Below are positions 41,624 to 56,600 of a stretch of DNA of 64,000 nt, piece by piece. Position 1 is the first letter of the stretch. Each line of letters opens with the position of its first letter. The position numbers and the translations under genes were made by a program. Location of the stretch: the NCBI RefSeq assembly GCF_035083965.1, contig NC_089723.1, positions 3,410,001 to 3,474,000 of the forward strand, read 5' to 3'. The notes under the pieces are model-generated. The model saw nothing but the letters and a program-made list of their open reading frames with translations. It was not told where the DNA came from and searched no databases. The DNA is from Branchiostoma lanceolatum (lineage: Eukaryota > Chordata > Leptocardii > Amphioxiformes > Branchiostomatidae).

Positions 41624-44600
41624 CTACAACTCTGTTGCTAACTCGTGGTGTCTGTTCGGAGCCTGCATCATCATCCTAATCTGTCGCTCTAACTCCTCCG
41701 GACCGTCCCGGACCGCGCGAAACGGCTGTGGAGCGTACACGCCCTCCGAACGCGGCACGCTGTGAGCGGAAGGCCTGCTTCCATACGGGGCAGCCGTTGC
41801 CATGGCAGCATTGCGGCCGGTGTTCTTGTAGAGGTTCTGCTGCAGACGAGAAGGCTGGTGGGTAGAGGAGGTGGGAGGGGGTTGGTAGGGCGGGGTTGCA
41901 CCGCGGCTGTTTGGGTACGGATGGCGAGGCTTCTGTCGTTCGTCGGGGTACTGGCGACCGTTCGTAGGTCTGTCGTAACCGTTTGACGAGTTTGGGAGGT
42001 TCTTGGACGGCGGCGGGGTCTGGAAGGCGGATCTGTCAGACCGGTCCACTGTCGGGGGTGTTCTCCTGACTTCTTGACTACATGAAGAAAATGAAGGAAA
42101 AAAGATGTTACATATACATCCATGGGAAAGGGCGATTGGATGTAAAAGGGATTGAAATGAAAGCTCTTTAAGGCCATACCAGCAAAACCTCCTTGGATAT
42201 TTCAGTAATAAACTTGTCAACATGCAGCACAAAACACAATGGCATCATATGTAGATACCTGTAACAAATTAGTCTGATACAAGAATGATGTTGGAAGTGT
42301 ACACGACTGGGAAAGGATAGGCACAGGAATTGTCAAAGCTTTTGTCCTAATTTTCCTGCTTACAAATTTTTGATATGAAACTTGTGGCAAGAAATGATTT
42401 TTTTATTGAATAACATTGAAATGACAATATTTAGAGACAAGAATTTATACTGGTATAGCCTTTTAAACAAGAGACCAAAGAAAAAGGGAAAAATATGAAA
42501 ATTGGGAAGAAATGTAGAATGTCTCCTACTGTGCATGCAGCTAAAGTGCAGGTCTAAATGTACCTTTCTGACTACCTGTCTACATGTAACACCTAACCCC
42601 TAACATTTACTGTGGTCACACCTACCAGATACTCTGAAAAACCTTAACTCCACACTTAGTCAGCACTGAGCAGAGTAAGAACCATATACAGGGAGAGAAG
42701 TTGAGGAAATACATTAGACGTACAATTATAAAAGGATTCCCAGAGTCTCCCATTGGAAAATAATTTAGAATACAGATAAAGAGAAAATGTAGTCACTGAA
42801 AAGCAAAATATCAGAACCAACAAAAGAAATATTACCAGAAAAGTATTGGGGAAAAAAAAGCAAAATAAATGTAAACAGTTTATATTAAGTGCAGCATTTT
42901 CAATGACCCAATTCTTTTCAAACTGTGAATTTTTTCTGGTCATGTTGTGTAGAAAGACAACATGATTTTAGCTTGTAGCGCATTCCTTAGGCCACACCAA
43001 TTTAATAAGTTGGTTCTCGGATTTTTTGAAAATATGCTTAAGTGGAAACACTTGTCGAAAAGAAAGCCAGAGGACCAGGTTTGCACCTTGGGTGCACTCA
43101 GTTTTAAGGAACGAATACAGTCCCATTCAAGTTCTCCTTCCTGCCATCTGCTTTTATGTTGTCTGCTTGCTATATTATCATTTTAAAAAGTCCGATAACC
43201 AAGGAATTAAATTGGTGTGGCCTTAAGAACAAAGAATATTCCTTAAGTTTGTATTTTGCCATTTGTATACATCAATGACTTTTGAATAAAATACCACTGG
43301 GTGAATAGCTTTATGTTGTAAACTAACTGAGGATTGAATTGAAATAACCTCAAACATCTGCTTGATGACCATGATAAGCCTGCAGTAGTACTTACAGTCC
43401 TGTGTCCGTCCTGCCATTTCCTATCTCCTTAAACGGTGGTCGGAGCTCCTGATTGGACTGCGAGTGATGGGGCGCACCATTCTGTTCATAGGGGGAAGAA
43501 AGGCACAGGTCAAAAAATATATTCTCATTACTCTCTAGAGGGGCCCCCATACCCTCCCCTAATCAACTAGCTATATATTGGAAAGTACCACTAAACTTAC
43601 AAGGATGGCACCTAGGCTGATTGCAAAATTTACATCTTTCTGATTTCCCCGAGACACTTTTAACAGTGAGACATCCACCCTTTCCTTACCTGGTACCTCC
43701 CATCAGGAGGCTGCCTCCTATCTAACTGCTGATTGGATCCCATCCTGGCATCTCCCTGCCTCCTCCTACTCTCCTCAGCACCACTGTCTCTCCTCCCATC
43801 ACCATCATACACCGCGGCTCCCATCCTGGCATCTCCTTGCCTCCTCCTCCCCTCCTCAGTACCACTGTCTCTTCTCACGTCACCATCATACACCGTGGCT
43901 CCCATCATGACATCTCCCTGCCTCCTTCTACTCTCCTCAGTACCACGCATGGAGGCGGGGCTGTCTCTCCTTGAGTCGCCATCATACACCGTGGAAGACT
44001 TGCTCATGCCTTGGAAGGAAATGATGGTACTAGGTCAATCATTAAGATTAAAGAAAGAAATCATAACCGTAACCGTAACAGTTACAGCACTGTCTCTTCT
44101 CGAGTCACCATCATGCACCGAGGAAGACTTGCTTATGACTTGGCAAGGGATGAGAGAACCAGAGGTCAATCATTAAGTTTAAAGAAACAAATTATGAACG
44201 CATGACTGTCACTGTAACAGTTATAGCTCTGCCTCTTCATAACCATAGGTGTCAACTATAGGTGTCAACTATAGGTGTAACTACATGTATAGTAAACAAC
44301 AAACTTTATAATCATCATTTTCCTATATTCTAGAAACATGGCCGACACTGTCATACAAAAAGGAGATACACTGTACTAGTACATCACAAGGCTTCGTTCA
44401 GTAGGACAAAGTTTCACATTTAGCTTTTTGTTTTATACTAAACCTCTAGCATACTGAAGTAGACGCACCCAGTTCCCTATTGGCTACAGAGTTAGGCAGC
44501 AGGGAGAAGGTTAAGAAACACTAACCTCGCATGGAGGCCGGCCCGTCTCCTCTTGCGTCCGCCTCTAACACCGTTGAAGACCTGCTCATGTCCTCCCCAT

Positions 44601-47600
44601 TGGCCAGGTGGTCGGACAGTCCCGGGTAGCCTGTCTGCTGCATCTTCAACAACACCTACAGAAACAAAAACAAACAAGAGTGGTGTTTAAAAACACACTG
44701 GCGACGTGAAAAAAATAATAATTTTTTTCCAAAAAAATAAAAAACAATCCACCCATGCATTCTCAAGTTACTGTGAAATTTAAAGCAGAAATGTTTGCGG
44801 AAGTTTTATGTTCGCGGGTTTTGGGGTGACCGTTGCACAGCAAACTTAGAACTACCGCAAACGCTTTTGTCCAATACTGTTACAGTAGCAGTATGTAACT
44901 ATAGTGCTGCCGCAAACTTAAAACCACCGTGAACACTCCATTTTTGCCTTAGCCCGAAATAAAAACCAAGCAAACTTAAATGCATTTTTTTACAGTATGC
45001 TGTTCACAAACAAACAATCACACAGACAGACACACAGACATCCGAAAACATAACCTTCTTGGTGAAGGTAAAAACAATCACCATCAAAAAGTCTTTCCTG
45101 TACAGATCCATATCTGTGTGGGACAGTCTGCCAAATTGGATACAAACTACAACTAAGGGCAATCTAAGTTTCTAAGTCACAAAAGTCATATATCTTTTCA
45201 ATGTAGTCTGTAAAATATAGAGCTGTAACAAATTTAATGCAGTTTGTATGTTAATTGTATGTTCTTGTTTTTGTACTCCAGGAAGACTAAATTACAGATT
45301 GTACGATTAAGCGAAATTTAGGAATGATTTAATGTTTAATGTACTGGTAATACATTGATGCATTGAATGAGTATGTATTTTATGTAATGACATTTTAAGA
45401 GTGAATGACGTCAATTTGAACACGAATGTAACTGAATGTAACCTTCAGCGCAATACAGGAATCTTGCAAGGCTGTTGTTTATTTTCTATAACAGTTGAAT
45501 AATACTTAACTTACTCTAGGTAATAGCTATCAGAGTGAATTATTAAGTATTAAGAACTAGACAGTCATACCTCTGTGGGGAGCGAGATCGGGCGATGGTC
45601 GTTGTTCCCCGTCCGTCGTCCCTCCGGGTTTTTCCGCGGCGTGCTGTGCTGCGGCGGGGTGTACGGCGGTGGCGGTTGGTCGTCATGTGGAGGGAAGGCC
45701 GGGTTGGAGCGGACGGACTCGTTCCCGCTCTGGTAACCGTGGGTGATGGGGAGCGCGGGAACCATCTTTAGCTCTCTGTGAGGAAAGGATCACAGCAACA
45801 CGTCTAATGTCAGGCTAAGCATTTTCCTTACAATGAATCTTAAAATCAGAAAGCATATTTTGATATTTTAATTCTGAATCCAACATTTTGTCCTGACATT
45901 GTCTTTCATAGAAAGCTTTCAATCTTACCGTAACCAAAGACAATACCCGCAGTTAATAATCATTATAAAGGTGGGCTATGACCTATGACCCACCTCTTTG
46001 TACCATTATGTACACTCAAAACTGCCCAAGAAGACCACTCGGGGGGAGATGGTAAAATCTAAATGGTAAGTCTATATAAAAAATAATAATATGTGGACTG
46101 TTGGTCACTTTTAGATAGATTGTGGATTCTTGATGCTTGTCTCAATGGAAGACAGTAGCCAAAGGACCACCAAAAAGTGGTAACGTTGACCAGGGGTCCT
46201 TAATGTATAAATATGTAGAGGTGATCACTTGTACAGGTTTGACCAGGTGGTTTGACCGTAAATCAATGGCCAGGTGGTCCTTATGTACAGGTTTGACTGT
46301 ATTCAACTGAGGTGCAACCAACCTGTGCGTTAGATGACCGGTGCAATGGTGGAGGCCCAGACTTACTTACTGACATTATATCATTAGTCCACCACAGTCC
46401 ACCAGTTATACCCAGTATGTAACTAAGGAAGCACCTGACACCCCAAGCGACCCACAACCTTGTTGACCAACAGAATTAAACACCTGTAACTTGGTCAAAA
46501 GTGCATTTTGTGTGCTGTAGAATTTGTTACTGTAACAGTAGAGCAGAAAGAAAACCATCTAAGAAATCGTTGTATGTGTTAAGTCTCCGCAATATCAATT
46601 ATTGTAAATATTAACGCCATCCAGGCTACCATTGGTGTGTCTGCAAGTTTGGTAGTTTGATAAATAATTGAACTGTTCTGTGTCCATATATCAGCTACAC
46701 TGTACAGTTGATTTTACTGAATGTCTGTTCACTGTGCGTAGATGTATTTCCTTCCTACGACTTTTTCTATTTTCAGTTTATGGCACCATATTTGTCAACT
46801 GAAACAAGCGTACAATGTACAATTATGATATCCAGCATTATGTTTTCACAATTTTATAGAGTTTAAGTTTTGTTGTGGCTATGAAATTGTTCGAATGATT
46901 ATTTGGTCATTGCCAACTTAAGCAAAATTGGTCTCAATGAGTATAGTTACCGGTATTTTCAAATGAATCCAATAAATAATTGAGTTAAGGAGACAGGCAT
47001 AGTTCTAGCTTTATATAGTGTCAGAATTCAGAAGACTTGAAAAATGATGATAGTATCAGAATCTCTTTTTCCTAAATTCCCAAACTGAATGTGGATAGAG
47101 TTGATCTTTTTGTACTGTGAATGAGTGTTTGAGTCTAAAGCAAACAATTTTGTCCTTGCAACATGTTTCCTTTAAAGTATTTTTCCATGCAAAGTTTATA
47201 ATATCCACTGGCAATAATATTCATTTTCTCCTCGAACCTTTTCTTACAATATACACAATTATGATCATTGTCACAGTGAGTCTCTTATTTATCCATTCTT
47301 CACGACAAAAAGATTATTGGATCATTAGAAAGACGCGCTTTGTGAAGCTTTCCCTGCATGGAAATGATTTTACTAAAATGGAAGAACAAATCAAAATTGA
47401 TATCTAAAAAAAAGGAGTAGAAGAGACAGACAAAGAAATTCCACATTCAAGCCACCATGTCCACCAAGTAGCTTGCAGATTAAAAGAAGAAAAAATTTCA
47501 CCACGAGACCAAAGTCCTTTAAGAAACCCAGAAGGAAGAAACATATAGAAAGTTAGCAGTAAGTCTCGACGTCTTGTTGCTCCTTTGTCTTGGGAGGAGG

Positions 47601-50600
47601 GTGCGCTTTCCTGTAAGAGTGGTCATTAAGAATGTGAAGATCTGAGGTGCAGACTTAACATTGAGAAAGCAAAGTGCAAAATGTGCACATTGTTACCAAA
47701 AATACACACAAACTAAAACTTTTTTAATTAGATATTTGAAACTCATCAACTTCACTAGAAACCATTATTCTTATATCATGATCTGGTGGCGACCAATCTA
47801 CTTTGACCATTTTGATTTTTAGTCTCAAAGAGCAGAAAAATTTTTCGTACAACACCAGACATTGTACTGAACCAAAAGTTGGTATCATTTCTGTTTTTCT
47901 GCATTCTTAAAATCAAAATGGCCAAAGCTGGAAAAGTCATGACTCAGCTCCCATATTGATGTAAAATCATAATCATCAACATTTCCAAAATTTTTGATAA
48001 GTAAATAAAATCAATGGCAGTGAAGAGAAATTGATTTTTTCCTACAACTAAAATGGTCTGAGACAATGTGTTCTACAGTGCTTCAACCTCTACTAAATAC
48101 TACTGTAAGTTAAACATCTAAATTTCCTTTAAATTTCCAGTTCCAATTGCCCTGAGGAAGGTGACAGTGGGTCACCGAAACATTAGCAGGTGATTTTGTA
48201 CTGATTGTGAATGAGGTCAGTGATTAAGCAACCTGATTAAACTGTTTACTTCAAGTGCTTCAAGCTCTATTTATATATAACTATAGTTTGATGAGAAAGA
48301 ATTAATCATTGATTGCACATAGTGGGGGTGGGTGTAAAGAAAGTGCGAAACGAAACTTGCTGTTTGTTCCATTTCGTTTCATTTCTGTTGTTCCATTTCG
48401 TTTCATTTTGTTCCGTTTCGCACTTTCCGTACACCGGTGGGGGTGACAAGGACAAGTGACAGACATACACATCGCTCTGCTGCGGCGTCTCCTGGTCGGA
48501 CCGGCCGATGGACCGTGGGCGTCGCCGACGGTAACCCGGAGACTGCTTCAACTTCGGTAGACTGGTGAAGAAACGTGGGGAGAGACACACATATGGTTTA
48601 CAACACTTCACAAATTGAAACCCCTGTCACACATTCTGGACCTTCCCAAGACTTTGCCCCGACCACTACCCACCCAATGTCTTTTTCTTTGTTTTTTAAG
48701 GCTACCATGATCTTTTTCTTAGTTTTTTTAAGGCTACCAACTTCAACTTGCTGAAGATTCTGTAGGAAGGTGCAAGGAAAATCGACATTTTCACTGAACA
48801 TTAACTTCACGGTAGCAGCAAATGATTTACAGAACGGATGTGTGAAGGAATCATAAATGATAACAACAGTTTTTTCACGGTGATTATAAGCTCACGGTAC
48901 AGAGGTGCCCGCGAAAACAGTGAACATAAAGTTACAGTGAAAGACACAAGAATTACAGTATGACTTTCCTGAATCAGCTTTTCAAAATTTACAGTTGGCT
49001 GGCCCAGACTATTTCTTAGAACTAGTAAGCAACCTTGGCCACCAACTCCCAACCATAGATGACCTAATGCTCATGACTGTTTCCCCCCCATGGTCTGTGG
49101 AGGGTCGTGAGGCCATGGTCGGCTATGTGTGACAGGGGCTTATAGGGAGAAAAAAATTGAGTCCTTCACCTCTTCATTGTACTTGTTCACCACTCCTAAT
49201 GTGTGAGAATACACAAGTCATATGACTGTCTACCGACAAAAAAGTCACAACACTGTTCTTAAGATTCAGCCGATGCAGAAGTAAGAGATGACAGACTTAC
49301 TCGACCTCCTTGTATGTGATGTCCTTCAACTGGTCTTCTGTCATGCCTGACGTCTCGATGGGGTCTTTTCTGTTAAGGCAGTGAAGTTACACTGTCATAC
49401 ATTGTGTTATTGCACAGTGTATTGCTACCAGGGTTAGCCCTTTGTAATAGTTGGGCAAAGCTGGGTTAGGTCATTGGCTTATCAGTTGGGCAAATCATGC
49501 AGAAGTAAGAAAATAACTGTGGAAATAGCTACATACATGTAATGTTGTTGGAAAGAGACACAAGAGAAGTGGCCATTTGACAATGGAAATATTGCAGAAT
49601 CTACAATACAGTCAAATATTTCAACTACTCAGGGACAAAAAAAGTGGTGAGGTGGTCTTTATGCAGACCTGGTAGTCACTGGTACATGTTCTACAGTACT
49701 AAAGAATGCAGTGACCAGAGAACAGTACACAGTAATCTGCAGAACTGTCAGAACTTACTGGATGTGCTTCCAGAGCTCTTCTCTCCTCTTGTCTGGTGAC
49801 CGTGATCTGGACCTGTGTTTCCTGCGGTGAGGAGACTCGTGTCTGAAGAAATAGGACAAGTTAGTCTTTACCTGTGTTGTGGCTTACTAGTATTTGGAAA
49901 TGAATAATTACAAGACATGACTTAGTCATTAACCTGATGATATATAGGAAATGGATCATTTCTTACATGAACCCTTGCCAAACTGTTGTCTAATGTAGCA
50001 TTAATGCCAGAAATACAAATGCAGCACTAATGCTTGGTTAGTGTACACTGCCATGGTAATTTCATGGTAATTATGGCTGTCCAAAATCCAGTCCCTTAAT
50101 GACTGGGTGATAAATGATGATTAATGGACAGGGGTGTATGCTGGCATTAATGCTCTGTTCCAAAGGGAGCAGAGGGAATCCAGCATTAATGCCCAATGTG
50201 CTCCGCTAAGGAGCGCGTAGTGCGGCATTAATGCTACATTAGACAACAGTATGGCAAGGGTAGTATTTGGAAATGAATAATTACAAGACAAGACTTAGTC
50301 ATTAACCTGATGATATATACGAAATGGATCATTTCTTACATGAGCACATGACAAGAGACTTATCATTACTGTACAATAAAACAAGCAGAGGTCACTGTAA
50401 TTCTGAAAGATATTGGCAACTTAGAACTTACTGGCTGTACAACATAAGACTGGTGTTCCATCATGTGCCGTTCTAATGAATGATATTCAGAGTATGGAGA
50501 CAAGCTGAGAGTGCAAAATATGACTTAATAGTGACCATACAGGGTTATGATGCTCATGTTTATAGACTTACCTTTTCTTCAGGTTCTTTATTTCAGCAGC

Positions 50601-53600
50601 TTGAACCCTGCAGATGGACAAAAGAAAAAAAAAAACACTTCTTATTTTCTTTTTCTCTGATATCTCCACTATCATATATAATAGTGAGTTTATAGTACCC
50701 AAAACATGCCCACTCTGAGAAATTCTTGCTTGATTATTTGCCTTGTACACATAGTTTGCTATCTCTAAGTGTAAAGTTAATGTTGCTTCGTAGTTCCATG
50801 ATCCATTTGATCGGAACTCTATACATCAAAATACTTCAAAATACACAGCAAACAGTGACCTATACCTTTAAGGAAAATGTAGGGAATGCCACAAAAGATT
50901 TTCTTTAGATCATAGCCACTCTTCTGAAGCAATTAAATTTGGATCTCTAAAATTTACACATTCATTAGTTAACTACCTACCTAGTCCCTTGACAAAATGG
51001 TGATTTGATAGGATTCAAACAATACAGTAAGTTACAGTAACAGTGTCAGGTTCTTGGGTATGTTGTAAGCAGTCAGGCTTTCAGCTAGCTATGCATCCAT
51101 GTGTCTTTTATGCCCTACACTAAAATAATAAAGAAATTAGACGCCCTCTTTTGCAGCTGTACGCCCAGGTAATTATGTTGCTGCGATTCAGTGTCACTGT
51201 TGCTTTTTCATCCTACCAGACACAGGGTAAGCAGTTGAAGACCTGAGTACCCACCCCTGTCCTGCGGGCACCTCCTGGCCCTCCTGTTGTTTCCTGATCT
51301 CCTCCCACTGTGCGCTCGTGTCCACCATCTCCTGTGAGTACCGCGATTGGTGCTTCCGGTGTCTCCGGTTCGCCTCCGACTCACTCCCGCTACTCTGGCC
51401 GCTGCGCCCTCGAGACCTGGCCAAAACAACACACAAGAGAAAGATATAGACTGTTTCATTGAACCATAACTACATGACGCTTTGTGACTTTAGTAACTCA
51501 CTTGAAGGACTGGTCAATTTCTTTTAAACACAACCCAAACTTGACAACATGACATCACATGTTATACATATCATTATACCAGCGCTATCTCCCGGGGTTT
51601 GAATTTTTTCCCATCCCGCTCATTGTTTGGGAGTCCAAAATTGTTCTTGATTTTCGTTGTTAAATCTTTCATCTTAAGTTTATGAAAATTTTTGTCCCAG
51701 GATGGAGAGACGGTAGTCTGTATAACGCAAACTCCAGCTGTCCGGGGGTTTCTCTCCCCTCCCCGCGGTGCAAGGTGGTTACAGGGCCGCGAGCGGTCAC
51801 AAGAGGCTTGATTGAATTCAGGCTAGAGAGACGGGTCCTGGAGACAGCCTTGCCGTATACATACTACTGTGTTACAGTAATAGACAGTTATGGGAAGAGC
51901 CCTGCAGTATACATACTACTGTGTATTAGATAGTTATGGGAAAGAGGAGACATCAACTTGTTACAAGACAATTCTATCATTATACTAGTATTGGCTGCGT
52001 ACAACACTGTACATGAGGCTTGCTAGTAACTGTCTTTGCTGCAATATCAAATTTGGTCACTAGGGGGCGTTCCTGTCTTATAACAAGAGGCTCCTGCCAA
52101 AAAAACTACAGTCACCTGAACGAAAAACTGTATGGATGCGTACCACAATGGTGAAAATAATGTGGCAAACACTGAGACAACACATTTAACGCATAGATCA
52201 AACAGTACTAGTGCCTTAAATTTTCTCCTGTTTTTATTTGAGAAAATAAAAGAAAGAAAAAAACATGTCAGACTCGGCTGTTTCCTTACCGTCTTCTTCT
52301 CCTTGGAGCATCAGTGTCATCACCTGAAGACATGCCACTGCTACGCGCCCGGTGGTGCCTTTAAGGGGAGATATAAGAAACAAAAGTGTGTTACAACGTT
52401 TTCTGTCTGTTCAATCTTCTTATAGAATTCATCATCTATGTATATTGTCAAGCCAGAGAACAACACAGACAGAGAGAGAGATGGAGAAAAACTGAAAGAG
52501 GGAAAGAGAAGGCGAGAGAGGGGTAAGAGAGAGGTACAGTGTAGAGCCACAGAATAACAGAGAGAGGGGGAGTGAGGTGTAGAGAGAGCCAGAGAACAAC
52601 AGCAATTGTAGCTTCTGTACAGGTTCTTACCTTCTTCTGTGAGGGCCCTCGCTGTCACTGCCGCTCTTGGGGTACCGCGGGAACTTCTTGCTGGATGCCA
52701 CGCTTCTCGTGGAGCGAGGGGAGCCACCTGAGGTGAAGAGCCCCCTGAAAAACAAACATAGAAAACAGATGAGTCAAAAATCCTGCAGGATGGGGGGGGG
52801 GGGGGGGGGGGGGGGGCAATTTTGGACAGGGCTGATTACTAGTATGCAAAAATCCCTTTTTAGGGTGGAAGTCTTTTTGGACTTGTCCATTTTGCAGGGA
52901 GGTGCCACTGGCAGAGTTCATTGTTGCATAGGGGGACATTTTTTGAAATTTGATTCAATTTGATTTTGGACAGTCAAACCTGCCCATGGATCACGCTAGA
53001 AATTAAGAATATGATAGTGCTAGGGATAAAACCACTCAAGTTTTAGGCAAACTTTAAGTTCTTTTCCTGCACGAAATGGTGCATATGGCGGCGCCAATCT
53101 CTGTTTCAGTAGCAATTGGGCCACACAACTTTGTGCCATGACTACAGCAGGGGGCTAGTCCACTGGTAGTGGCCTGTGTTTAACTGCCATACTCTTTCCC
53201 AAATGCTGAGTGCTGAGCAGAGAAAGCAGTATGTACCATTTGGTATGACTCCGCCGGGGATTGAACCCCTGACCTACCGTTTGCAAGGCGAACACTCTAC
53301 CCACTAGGCTATTACACCGGTTCAAGGTGGCATGCAAAATGATCTAGGAGGGGATCACAGCCCAAGAAAGGAGGCCATTTCCTTGAAGTTTTACAAATAA
53401 ATCTAAAATTGCAATCTACATGTCCCTGTCCATGGTGCTGAAATGAGGCTCCTGGTTTTTAACATTTCAACATTACAGCATTGCAATCAAACCACTCAAG
53501 GGACTTGAAGAAATTGGTCGCAGCAGAATCAGTTTGCTCTCATGCACCATTATTTTTTGTTTGATTGCATCACCCCACCAGACATACAAGGGTATGGCCT

Positions 53601-56600
53601 TTACTTTCCCTAGGGGTTTTGACCCATGGGGGTCTAGTAGCACATAGAAGTAAACAGGTAGTCACTGTGGACAGGATTCTTAATGCTTATGTCACTGGAG
53701 AAAAGAATCTATGGGAGTACCAAAGTTAGGATTATTGTTCCCAGATCTTTCTTCCACTTACCCCTGGGTCTCGTCCCTCTGTTCCCATGGCAACGACCGG
53801 GCGCTCACCGCGGACCCGGGAGCCGTCCCGTTGGCGTACTGCTTCCCACTGTCAGGACAGGGAAGGTTTCAAATTACATGAGGTAGATATAGAGCTGCGT
53901 ACACCGAAACAAAATTTAGGTACAGGAACACAGGTAAAAATTGTCTTTAAATTGCTGCATGCAATATTGTCAAATTGACAAAGTTTGTCAGAATCTTATG
54001 AAAAGCTATGTCTCCTCCTCTAATCTAGAATTCTCAATAATATCAATATCAGAACTGTGAGTAAAGTAGCCGTACCTTGATACAGGTTCCGGGGCCATCA
54101 CCATGGTTACCCCATCGGGTGACGTTGGCATGGTAACGTCAGCAGGGTTTTCTACTTTGTACGCCTCACCGTTGGCATCATCTGATACAAGCATAAAGCA
54201 ATTCAGGCATCAGGTACAAAATGTATACCACTATACTCACGTGTTGTTTTTTTATAACCTAATGCTTTTTTTGGGTTTTGCATAAATCTCAAAGCGAAAC
54301 AATATAATCTAACCCTAGCAACTACGGTAATCCTTCAAATTTACCCAAAATCAAATCACTGCATAACACTTAAAAGTACAGGAAGTATAGTGTATCCCCA
54401 ACATTTTAGTAAAACATTGCCATTATGAACAAAATCGATTCATTATTATTAAATTAAATAATAAACTGACAGGAGAAAAGTTTGATAAACTCACTTCTCT
54501 TGTCGTAGCGCTTGCTTGGTGCTCGCTCCACGTATGGCTCTGGTTGCTGCATGGCGTCGCTGTCCTGTTGCGCCTGCTTGGCTGTCCTACCACTGGGGTG
54601 AGGGGTAAAATTTACAAAGTTAGAAAACAATTTGGCTAATGTAGTCTTTACAATTTGACTAACGTAGTCTTTACCTATCTGGTAGGCCAGAAAAATTCAA
54701 TAAGACAAGTTAGTCGATTTTTGCTCACTCCTTGACAAAGACTGGTGTTGTAGAGTCGAAAATTTGGGTGGTTCCAATTTTTCTGTTGGAAATTAGTTAC
54801 GTAAATCTTCAAGTCAATACCTTTGTTGCTTTCATCATGTTATTTTCCAATGTTTGGGTATGGTTGAATTTTTCTGGCCTTACATCAAATATTGTATTTT
54901 TAATGTTAACAAGCTTCATACAGGATTGAAGTTATCATGCACAGCATGCTCTGGACAAAATATACAAGCCTTATAGGACAGAAAAATATTGTTAGGCATT
55001 ACTTCAAGGTAGGAGAAAAGGAATATGGAAGTGACAAACCAAAACAGATGCCATCAGAAGACACTGGCAATGACTTTGAGACTTCCAAGCGATCCTTTTT
55101 ACCCCTTCCGCACCAAGCAGTGTTCTACCCAGCACCCATCATTTTTGTCGCTCATGACAGACAAAAATTGTTCCAGCCATCACCCATCATTCCATCATTT
55201 GACGAATTTCAGTTGCTCATGACGGACAAAAATTTGCCAAACTCATCATTTTGGATGGACAAAAATCGTTGTTACAATAAAGATATAAAAAGAGCTTAAA
55301 GTTTTGCATAGAGTTGTCAATCTAAGTAACCTTAATCTAGCAAAATTTACCCCTCAAAATGCAGGAAATACATGTAGTGTTTCAGAGGGTTAAGATTACA
55401 AAATCTTCAAGGGGAGCATGCCCCCAGACCCCGCAAGTATTTTCCCACCATTGACGTGACACATCGTGCCTTTGGCGCTCGTCGACATGTTTCGTCAAAA
55501 CAAAATTTAGATGACTGGTAAAAATTTCAGGCTGGCCAGAACACTGCATGTAAGTCAAGGTCATACTGGTAAGGTCATCCAGCGCATGCAATTAGTAAGA
55601 GTTCCATCTGCCCCCCTCCCCACCTATACAACTGTATCACATGTACCTGCCAACATTAGAGCCTGGCTCTCCTCTATTGGAAAACAAAGAAACAAACAAA
55701 CAAACAAACAAATAAAAACAAACAGATCACACAAAGTAGACGATTACATAAGTTTGGTACAAAAAGATATCCCAGATTAACCTTAAAAGATCCCAGATAC
55801 AAGCAGCTTAGTAGTAGAATTACAATTAAAACTAATTTTAAAATCTTTTTTTAAAGAAAACGTATCATTTTACAATGTACTAGTTCGCATGCTGTACATG
55901 ATTTACCCACCAAAAGAATATTAAATTAATCAAGAAAGATGATAAGGATGTTATGACATGTTGACAATTAGTGATGACCAACAAAGTTAGTATAACATTC
56001 CCACATGACATTAAACATGTACTATATGACCACCTCTACAACAACACAACACACTGTTAGAATGAAATGGACCATCTACAATGTCAGAGCTGCATTTACA
56101 ATGTACAAGTATGGCATGATGTAAAACACATACATGTAATTAACTAATGAACACTACATGATTATGAAATGGATTGATCATGTTAGGCCATGTTGATTTA
56201 TGGATGACATCCTCTGGGAACTTCAAGACTGACGCGAGCGTGTGAATAAAAAAAAAGTTTGGCAAAACAACGTTGCCTTGAATTCATTATGAAATCTACA
56301 TGGTCAGAAAGGATGAACACAGGGCACGGTATACCGAAAAACAGATTCTTCATTTTTTGTTCTTTCACATCTTCTTCTTTGACTTTGGAATTGACTTTGG
56401 CATTCTACGACATACATGTAGTATCTGTTTTCCGAATTCTTTTCTTTTTCTTTTGCAATTTACCAGTATTTTTTCTCATTTTGCAGCTACTTTGTATGAT
56501 TTACAGTATGGCCAAAAACTTTTTTATTTATTTTTGAAAACGGACAAAAATCGATGCACACGCTGATGTCATCCATATAATGAAATCAACATGGCCTATG

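Noticed and set aside
53220-53330. Functional tRNA gene on the minus strand
   Set aside because: A and B boxes are present, but the acceptor stem does not pair and there is a non-tRNA body; a SINE is more likely.
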